Below, piece by piece: positions 58,574 through 64,000 of a stretch of DNA of 64,000 nt (positions within the stretch are counted from its first letter, which is position 1; each line of letters opens with the position of its first letter). This DNA comes from Dyadobacter sp. Its GTDB lineage: Bacteria; Bacteroidota; Bacteroidia; Cytophagales; Spirosomataceae. The position numbers and the translations under genes are program-made. The notes under the pieces were generated by a model. The model was not told the DNA's origin and made no database searches. It was given only the letters and a program-made list of their open reading frames with translations. The stretch lies in assembly GCF_017744695.1 (NCBI RefSeq), contig NZ_JAGIAS010000006.1, positions 62,001 through 126,000 on the forward strand, given 5' to 3'.

Positions 58574-58605
58574 AATTAAGTGCCTAATTGATGATTGTTA
58601 ACAAA

Positions 58606-58648
58606 AATCCCTGATAAAATTAAGACAGCCTTAATCTCACCAGGGATT
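58606..58648. repeat. Nested inverted repeat upstream of the island genes
   Basis: The outer arms AATCCCTG (58606-58613) and CAGGGATT (58641-58648) enclose the inner arms ATTAAG (58619-58624) and CTTAAT (58630-58635). It lies between the PepSY gene stop (58693) and the split antitoxin start (58573). It may be a terminator for the PepSY transcript or an operator for the island. Confidence 0.6.
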
Positions 58649-58692
58649 CCTGTTACCAAGTAACCGCTTTGACTTATTCGCCGGAAGATCAG

Positions 58693-59865
58693 TTAGCTAA
58701 CGGTAGCCTTAGCGTGTCTCCGAACTGCATGCGATGCAGCATTTTTATTTACCACTTTCTCCTTCTTAAACTTCCTCCCCACCCAAATAATCACCCCAGT
58801 AACCGGCAATGTCGCGGTAATGAGCGCCACAATCAGCGCCAGCACCTTCGTAGGCCAGCCCCAAAGGCTTCCGGTATGGATCGGAAAAACAAGTCTTCGT
58901 ACTTTCATTCCGGTCGTTTCATCGTCGTAAAGCCGCTTGCTGATCAAATGGCCATTGTTCTGGTCGAAGTAAAGGAAATCGACGACGTTGGCGATGGAGG
59001 CCTCGTCGTTGGATTTGGAAACAGTGATGGAAAGGCTGTCGGATTCAGGTAATGTGAATTGAATGCGACCTGGGTGCGGAAGCAGGCGGTCTGTTTCAGT
59101 AGTGATTCTAGCTAATATGCCGGTGGAGGGGGTATTTGCCATGCTGATGTTCGCAGGCGCTTCACGCTTTTGCTGAGGTTTGCCGTCGAAGGTCAGATAG
59201 ATCATATTATTGACCCATTTGTAACTCCACACGAGGCCGGTCAATGCGATCAGGAAAGTAAAAGGAAGCACATAGAAGCCAAAAACGGCGTGTAAGTCCC
59301 AGTTAAGGCGTTTGAATTTCGCATTCCACTTGACGGTGAAGCGTTGTTTGATTTGCTTGCGGTTAGGCCACCACAGGACGAGGCCGGTGATCATGATCAC
59401 GATGAATAGCACGCACGAGACGCCGGTAATGGCTTTGCCGGTGTCTTTCATGCATAAATAGCGGTGCAATTGAAGCACAACATGGAAGAAAGATTGGTTT
59501 TCACGCCGGGTATCGGTGATCTCTGCGGTGTAGGGATTCACAGCCACCGAAAAGACATCCTTTTCCTTCTTGCCTTTCACCAAACTGAATATCACCGTCC
59601 GTCCGGCGTGGGGCTCAATTTCGATGCGGGCAATGCGGTGTTTGGGGTAAGTGCTGGCGACAGTGGCCCGAAGATTATCCAGCGGAAGTCGTGACTGACC
59701 TTGCGGAACTTCTACGAGGTGGAATTTGGGGTAAATGACTGGTTCCAGCTCTTCTTCGAAAACCAGAACGCTGCCCGTGAGCGCTACTATAAAAACCACA
59801 AGGCCGGAGGAAACCCCCAGCCATAAATGTAGTTGCGATGCAATTTTCTTGAATGTCTTTTTCAC
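58693..59865 (-). CDS. PepSY-domain membrane protein (iron-uptake associated)
   Basis: A 390-residue inner-membrane protein of the PepSY_TM family. I prefer the GTG start at 59865 (V-K-K-T-F-K-K-I-A-S-Q-L-H-L-W-L-G), because the longer frame overlaps the end of the TonB receptor gene by 68 bp. Four hydrophobic segments are visible. The first is near residue 17 (L-V-V-F-I-V-A-L-T-G), the second near 170 (V-L-F-I-V-I-M-I-T-G-L-V-L-W-W), and two more lie C-terminal. Histidines typical of the family (H-L-W-L-G, H-R-Y-L) occur near them. Members are encoded beside siderophore receptors and probably reduce ferric siderophores or anchor periplasmic reductase activity. It follows the receptor by 22 bp. 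Confidence 0.85.
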   Translation of the reverse strand: MKKTFKKIASQLHLWLGVSSGLVVFIVALTGSVLVFEEELEPVIYPKFHLVEVPQGQSRLPLDNLRATVASTYPKHRIARIEIEPHAGRTVIFSLVKGKKEKDVFSVAVNPYTAEITDTRRENQSFFHVVLQLHRYLCMKDTGKAITGVSCVLFIVIMITGLVLWWPNRKQIKQRFTVKWNAKFKRLNWDLHAVFGFYVLPFTFLIALTGLVWSYKWVNNMIYLTFDGKPQQKREAPANISMANTPSTGILARITTETDRLLPHPGRIQFTLPESDSLSITVSKSNDEASIANVVDFLYFDQNNGHLISKRLYDDETTGMKVRRLVFPIHTGSLWGWPTKVLALIVALITATLPVTGVIIWVGRKFKKEKVVNKNAASHAVRRHAKATVS

Positions 59866-59887
59866 AGCATTATGGAATAGCACGCAT

Positions 59888-62362
59888 TTAGAAAGTGTAG
59901 GAAATCGTAGCCATAAAGTTGCGCGGCGCACCCGGGAACAAGCGGAGGTAGTCATATCCGCCTACCCAATAAGTTTTGTTTCCGAGGTTGTTCAGGTTCA
60001 CCTGGAACTGGAACTTGTCGATTTTGTAATAAACAGCCCCATTCAGCAATGCGTAGCCCGGCAATGTCTGGTTGTTGTTCAGCGACAGGTTGCGCTCGGT
60101 CACGAAGTTGCCACCAAGCCCCACGCCGAAGCCGTTCAGGAAGTTATCCACGAAGGTATATTTCGTCCATACACTCCCCTGGTTTTTCGGTGCATTGGGT
60201 TTTTGCATATTCACGAGCACCTGGTCGGTAGCTTTTGAGCCGGCGTCGGTGATCTTGGCGTCGTTGTAGCTGTAAGTCATGATCACGTTCCAGTTCGGCA
60301 GGATGTTTCCAGTCACATCGAATTCGACGCCTTTTGCGGTTTCTTTCCCTACCTGGATCATCAGGTCGGGACGATCGGCTGCATTGGCAGAATACAATGT
60401 GTTGGTCTGTGTGATTTTGTAAACCGAAACATTTGCTGTCAGGCGACCGTCCAGCCATTCTGTTTTCAAACCGGCTTCCGACAAGCTGCTGCGGATCGGG
60501 TCAAACGGCCCGCCGGACAAGGGGTTACTTTGAACAACGGGATCCTGCGGGTTGTAGCCCTGTGTATAGGTACCGTACACATTAATATGGCTGGTCAAAG
60601 AATACACGGCACCGATGCGCGGCAGCAATGCGTGTTGGGTTACATTCTGCTCGTTGTTGGTCGTATAGCCTTTCTTGTCGATGTAAGTGTCATAGCGCAG
60701 GCCAAGCAGGATCTGCAACTTTCTGATCTTTAATTGTTCCTGCAAATACAAACCGTGCAGTTTGTAAAGTACCGGTGTGGTGGCTGCGTTGGCCGTCACG
60801 TTGTAAATGTACTTGGAAGGGTCTTCCATATTGTTGTTCTGCAACGTCAGGTCGTAGTGCGAGATATTCGGCTTGGGAATGCTGTAAGTAACGCCGTTCT
60901 CGGTATAGTTGTAGAACACATATTTTTCAGGCGTTTTGGGGTTGTAGGCCGCCGCGCCGCCCGCTTTGAGCAGGTAACCGTTCGCGGTCTGCTGGCCGGA
61001 ACCTTTCGGGGTCGACGACTGGATGAAATCATAGCCTGCTACCAGTTTGTGCTCTGCGATGCCTGTATTAAAGTTATGGTTGAAGAATAGCGACACATTA
61101 TCCATGAACGACTTCGTTTTGCGGATAAACACTTGCCGGGCCACCAGGTTTTCGATCGCTTTACCGGCCGAATCCACGGCATTTACATTGCTGCTGCGAT
61201 GTTCGAGCAGGTCTTCGGAATAGCCGGTACGCAGGTAAGCTACGTTGAACGACGTATTTTGGGTAAACTGGTGGTTCAATGAAGTCGTAATCAGGTAAGT
61301 TTCTTCATTGAGATAGTCATTCACCGCATTCAGCGACGTACGTATCGAGCTCGAATACAAGTCGTTCCCTTTTACGGACTGACCGCGGTCGAGGCGGCTG
61401 TTGGAGCGGTTGAAAACAAGGTCAAAGTTGATACGCGTTTTCTCTGTAGGGAGGAACGATACGGATGGCGCTACAATGATATTTTTATCAAACTGCATAT
61501 TCCGGAAGCCCTGTGCATTCACATAACCCAGGTTGAGTCGGTAAAGCAGCGTCTTGCTTTCGTTCATCGGGCCGGTAAAGTCGGCCAGCGTGCGGAGGGT
61601 ATTGAAACTCCCGGTGGTAAAGCTGAGGGATTTTTGGGGTGTGGCAAGCGGCTTTTTAGTCACGCGGTTGATTGTTCCGCCTGGCGAAGTATTGCCGTAC
61701 AATGCCGAAGCGGCACCCTTGATTACTTCCACGCGTTCGAGATAGTTTACCGGCGGCTGTTTCCAGAACCCGGAGAACGTGCGAAGGCCGTTCACGAGCT
61801 GCGTTGTGCTGCCGCCGTTCATGCGAAAGCCGCGGATCGTCAAATCATCGTAGAATGTAAACTGGTTCACCCCGCTCATGTTTTTGACAGCATCGCCCAT
61901 GAGGAATGTCCCCTGGTCGCGCATTACTTCTTTGGTAATGTAAGCGATCGCCTGCGGCACCTCTTTAATGGGGGTGGCGGTTTTGCTGGAGATGAAGGAA
62001 AGGTCGTTCTTATAAGTGGTTTCGCGGCGACCGGTGATTTCCACCGTCTGGAGTTCCTGGGTGTTTTCTTCGGTGGTAATTTCCAGCGAATACATTTCGT
62101 CCGCTTTGACGTGCACATTCCGGTTGATACGCTTGATACCCACGCCCGTACCCACCAACACGTAGTGGCCGGGAGCCAATGCTTTGAACTCAAAATCGCC
62201 ATCGGCGTCCGTAAGCGTTCCCTGGCCTGTTCCTTTCAGGATCAGGTTGATGGATTCGGCCGGTTGACCCGCGGCGTTTCTAATATTGCCTTTGATCTGG
62301 CCTGTTTGTGCAAAGGTGTTGAAGCAACAAAGGGAAAGGATGAGTAAACAAAATATCCTCAT
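59888..62362 (-). CDS. TonB-dependent ferric siderophore receptor
   Basis: An 824-residue outer-membrane receptor. After the signal peptide (end F-N-T-F-A-Q) there is a CNA-B-like domain (G-N-I-R-N-A-A-G-Q-P-A-E-S-I-N). The plug domain follows with T-V-E-I-T-G-R as TonB box, T-A-T-P-I-K-E-V-P-Q-A-I, and E-V-I-K-G-A-A-S-A-L-Y-G near 217. The barrel ends G-A-P-R-N-F-M-A-T-I-S-Y-T-F. Siderophore-receptor families carry the P-x-S-x-x-V-I-T or P-Q-A-I segment seen here, so the ligand is probably a ferric siderophore (hydroxamate type possible). A Fur-like box covers its promoter, which supports iron control. The PepSY gene follows in the same operon. Confidence 0.92.
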   Translation of the reverse strand: MRIFCLLILSLCCFNTFAQTGQIKGNIRNAAGQPAESINLILKGTGQGTLTDADGDFEFKALAPGHYVLVGTGVGIKRINRNVHVKADEMYSLEITTEENTQELQTVEITGRRETTYKNDLSFISSKTATPIKEVPQAIAYITKEVMRDQGTFLMGDAVKNMSGVNQFTFYDDLTIRGFRMNGGSTTQLVNGLRTFSGFWKQPPVNYLERVEVIKGAASALYGNTSPGGTINRVTKKPLATPQKSLSFTTGSFNTLRTLADFTGPMNESKTLLYRLNLGYVNAQGFRNMQFDKNIIVAPSVSFLPTEKTRINFDLVFNRSNSRLDRGQSVKGNDLYSSSIRTSLNAVNDYLNEETYLITTSLNHQFTQNTSFNVAYLRTGYSEDLLEHRSSNVNAVDSAGKAIENLVARQVFIRKTKSFMDNVSLFFNHNFNTGIAEHKLVAGYDFIQSSTPKGSGQQTANGYLLKAGGAAAYNPKTPEKYVFYNYTENGVTYSIPKPNISHYDLTLQNNNMEDPSKYIYNVTANAATTPVLYKLHGLYLQEQLKIRKLQILLGLRYDTYIDKKGYTTNNEQNVTQHALLPRIGAVYSLTSHINVYGTYTQGYNPQDPVVQSNPLSGGPFDPIRSSLSEAGLKTEWLDGRLTANVSVYKITQTNTLYSANAADRPDLMIQVGKETAKGVEFDVTGNILPNWNVIMTYSYNDAKITDAGSKATDQVLVNMQKPNAPKNQGSVWTKYTFVDNFLNGFGVGLGGNFVTERNLSLNNNQTLPGYALLNGAVYYKIDKFQFQVNLNNLGNKTYWVGGYDYLRLFPGAPRNFMATISYTF

Positions 62363-62402
62363 GATATTGGGTTAAATAAACTAGCTGTTGGCAAAACGCT
62401 GT

Positions 62403-62436
62403 CAAAAGTAGACTTATTTAGACCAATCCCAAATAA
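62403..62436 (-). promoter_or_regulatory. Promoter with Fur-like box for the siderophore receptor
   Basis: On the minus strand TTTG (62433-62430), a 19-nt spacer and TACTTTTG (62410-62403) match the Bacteroidota promoter exactly. ATTTAGACCAATCCCAAAT (62416-62434), flanked by TTATTT and AAATAA, is an imperfect palindrome like Fur boxes. It covers the -33 element and most of the spacer. It lies about 40-75 bp before the ATG. Confidence 0.7.
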
Positions 62437-62502
62437 TGATTTCTGTTATTCTGCACTCATTTTTTAATTCGTTCTAATTGTTCAATTTTTTCTGCCAATA
62501 CT

Positions 62503-62551
62503 TTTATTGCCAATCAAATGTGGCTAAAAGTTACATTTGATTGGCAATAAA
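62503..62551. repeat. Perfect 19-bp inverted repeat
   Basis: TTTATTGCCAATCAAATGT (62503-62521) and its exact complement (62533-62551) flank an 11-nt loop (GGCTAAAAGTT). It lies 34 bp after the epimerase stop codon and is rather AT-rich for a terminator, though that role is likely. Confidence 0.8.
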
Positions 62552-62584
62552 GTGCGTGAGGGTATTCGATGGACGGCTTATTGA

Positions 62585-63412
62585 CTATCCGAGGTTGGAC
62601 TTAATGAAGGCAAGCCCGTCGCGCATCAGCTGTTCTTCCGAATCGAACATTTTGCGCCAGATGTTGGCCACCGGCAGTTTCGGACTGAATGCCTCGATGC
62701 TGATCCAGCCATCGTAGTTAATATCGCGGATCGATTGGAACACGCCCTCCCAATCCACGTTGCCCTTACCGGGCGTCGAGCGATCATTTTCGGAAAGCTG
62801 GATGAATGAAATGCGGTCGCCGGCCTTGCGGATGGTGTCGCCGATATTTTTCTCTTCGATATTTGCGTGGAACGTATCGAACATGATCTTGCAGTTCGGG
62901 TGGTTCACCTCGTCCACGAAGCGGATGATCTCGTCGCCGCAGCTGGTCAGGTACAACTCGAAGCGGTTCAGGTATTCCAACCCAAGGGTAATGTCCAGCG
63001 ATTCGGCATAGTCTGCCACTTCGCGGATTCCCTCGATTCCCCATTGCCATTCTTCCTCAGTGGCCGGTTTGCCTGTAAAAACGCCCAGAGCGGAGTGATA
63101 TGGGCCCATCAGACGGCTGGCACCCAGTACGAGTGAGCAATCCAGCGCACTTTTCAAATGATCGATCGTGTGGCGGCGCATGGCCGGGTCGGTGCTGATG
63201 AGGTGTTCCGATGGTCCGCAGATCGTGTCGGTCTCACACACGAGGCCCAGGCTGTCGAGCTTTTGGCGGAATTTGAACCAATGCTCCGGATTTGTATTGA
63301 AAATAGGTACCTCGACACCGTCAAAACCGATCTCTTTAATGAGTTCGAGGGTAGGAAATAGTTTTTCGTCAATCTGGTTTCCCCACAAAAGGAGGTTCAT
63401 ACTGTACTTCAT
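62585..63412 (-). CDS. Sugar phosphate isomerase/epimerase (TIM barrel)
   Basis: A 275-residue cytoplasmic protein of the AP-endonuclease-2/xylose-isomerase-like TIM barrel family. The ATG at 63412 (MKYSMNLLLWGNQIDE) is preferred over a TTG three bases earlier. Metal-site residues are visible in G-L-E-Y-L-N-R-F near residue 145, I-M-F-D-T-F-H-A-N near 178 and I-S-I-E-A-F near 240, the Glu-Asp-His-Glu arrangement of D-tagatose/D-psicose 3-epimerases. An epimerisation of a keto sugar or of a cyclitol intermediate is likely. It is alone between its inverted repeat and the last partial gene; no substrate is named. Confidence 0.87.
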   Translation of the reverse strand: MKYSMNLLLWGNQIDEKLFPTLELIKEIGFDGVEVPIFNTNPEHWFKFRQKLDSLGLVCETDTICGPSEHLISTDPAMRRHTIDHLKSALDCSLVLGASRLMGPYHSALGVFTGKPATEEEWQWGIEGIREVADYAESLDITLGLEYLNRFELYLTSCGDEIIRFVDEVNHPNCKIMFDTFHANIEEKNIGDTIRKAGDRISFIQLSENDRSTPGKGNVDWEGVFQSIRDINYDGWISIEAFSPKLPVANIWRKMFDSEEQLMRDGLAFIKSNLG

Positions 63413-63601
63413 CAAAATCGAATTTATCTCGCTGGCGAATGGATTAGGCGGGATGCAAATGCCCGTGTCTTTTCAGTATACAATCTTAAAGTAAAAAAGT
63501 ACTGTTCAATATACACGATTTGACGAGTAGTTAGCTGATATTGATAAGTTGACGTCTATTTACGTGAATATCTGGGTAAAATCGACTCATTGGACCAAAA
63601 C

Positions 63602-63637
63602 AAAAGTGGCGGCCTTTTGAAAAAGACCGCCACTTTA
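63602..63637 (-). terminator. Terminator after the last partial gene
   Basis: Stem AAAGTGGCGG (63603-63612) / CCGCCACTTT (63627-63636) with GGCC/AGACC pairs in the loop region, followed on the minus strand by TTTTGTTTT. It lies 22 bp past the stop codon. Confidence 0.88.
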
Positions 63638-63658
63638 TGAGCTTATGTTCAATGCATG

Positions 63659-64000
63659 TTACTGCACCCGGCTGAAAATGAGCTGGTTGTTATTTTCGTA
63701 ATACAGGATTAACCGATTGGTCTTCAAATCATACAGGTTTACACTCGGTAGCGCATTGACGAACAGGTTGCCCCAGCTCGTTTCCGCTCTTTCGGTACCA
63801 CCCCCGCCGATCTGGATCGTATTTTGCTGGGCGGTTTCGTAAAAGCCTGTAAGAATATTGGTGGAAGTAGTGCCTTCCAGCTCGCCTTTGTCTTTAAAAT
63901 TGAGACCTATATCCATCACTCCCTTTGTAGTAGCGGGTTTGCTGATGGTATCATCCTCCTGCACGATGCTCTCCAATTGCCATTTGCCGGTCAACTCCAG
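63659..64000 (-). CDS. C-terminal part of a small beta-rich protein, possibly lipoprotein
   Basis: 113 residues of a gene that starts beyond the window edge; the frame is open through base 64000. It begins L-E-L-T-G-K-W-Q-L-E-S-I-V, like the start of META/lipocalin-like domains (x-G-x-W-x-L). Alternating strands follow (K-T-N-R-L-I-L-Y-Y-E-N and Q-L-I-F-S-R-V at the end). Such domains usually follow a lipoprotein signal in Bacteroidota, which would lie outside. The stop is followed by a good terminator. The family call is tentative. Confidence 0.6.
   Translation of the reverse strand: MELTGKWQLESIVQEDDTISKPATTKGVMDIGLNFKDKGELEGTTSTNILTGFYETAQQNTIQIGGGGTERAETSWGNLFVNALPSVNLYDLKTNRLILYYENNNQLIFSRVQ

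Overview
The window looks like a chromosomal segment of a Bacteroidota bacterium of the Cytophagales, most like Dyadobacter or a close Spirosomaceae relative. The signs are two SusC/SusD outer-membrane pairs, a type IX secretion C-terminal sorting domain, a DUF6089 barrel, many SPII lipoproteins, RidA and AIM24 homologues of Cytophagales type, promoters of the TTTG/TANNTTTG kind, and few Shine-Dalgarno sequences. The genus is an inference. No rRNA, tRNA, CRISPR array or prophage was seen.

Layout. 0-6.3 kb: end of a DUF2807 protein, a lipoprotein, a barrel protein, an acyl-CoA thioesterase, ridA, gltX, a small acidic/basic protein and an AIM24-family protein. 6.4-15 kb (minus): a propeller lipoprotein, a sialate O-acetylesterase-like T9SS cargo and a SusC/SusD pair with a LacI-type palindrome far upstream. 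15.2-20.5 kb: a Gfo/Idh/MocA oxidoreductase and two DUF3857-transglutaminase paralogues. 20.6-27.3 kb: a complete trans-4-hydroxyproline degradation cluster (pyrroline-hydroxycarboxylate deaminase, 2-oxoglutarate semialdehyde dehydrogenase, 4-hydroxyproline epimerase, FAD D-amino-acid oxidoreductase, APC permease) that converts hydroxyproline to 2-oxoglutarate. 27.5-31.5 kb: an ArsR/SRPBCC pair with a two-operator promoter, a lipoprotein subtilase, a VapBC-type pair and two small genes. 31.7-38.3 kb (minus): 5-oxoprolinase, an NRAMP-like transporter and a GH30 glycosidase. 38.6-45.4 kb (minus): an AraC regulator and a SusC-SusD-DUF3823 operon. 45.7-51.4 kb (minus): a giant ThuA/dehydrogenase/HEAT/CARDB/cupredoxin fusion, a Y1 (RAYT-like) transposase beside its probable palindromes, and a second Gfo/Idh protein. 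51.7-56.3 kb: a GNAT enzyme, an HGSNAT-like acyltransferase, a GH125 mannosidase and bioB. 56.3-58.6 kb (minus): an AT-rich island of small genes with a Panacea toxin-antitoxin pair, a protein made of two tandem copies of one domain, and a HigA-like antitoxin cut by an in-frame stop. 58.7-63.4 kb (minus): a PepSY protein and a TonB siderophore receptor under a promoter overlapped by a Fur-like box, then a TIM-barrel epimerase. The window ends inside another small protein.

Themes. Most genes serve scavenging of glycans, proteins or iron. Hydroxyproline and 5-oxoproline use could both follow breakdown of proteinaceous material. The intergenic DNA is unusually rich in structured repeats. There are two families of short hairpins with 3-nt loops (GGTGC-NNN-GCACC, and 15-nt elements with 6-bp stems of varying sequence). 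There are also a 10-bp-periodic inverted array before gltX, heptamer-based inverted arrays in two gaps of the hydroxyproline cluster, and long perfect inverted repeats. All functional calls come from reading the sequence; no database search was run.
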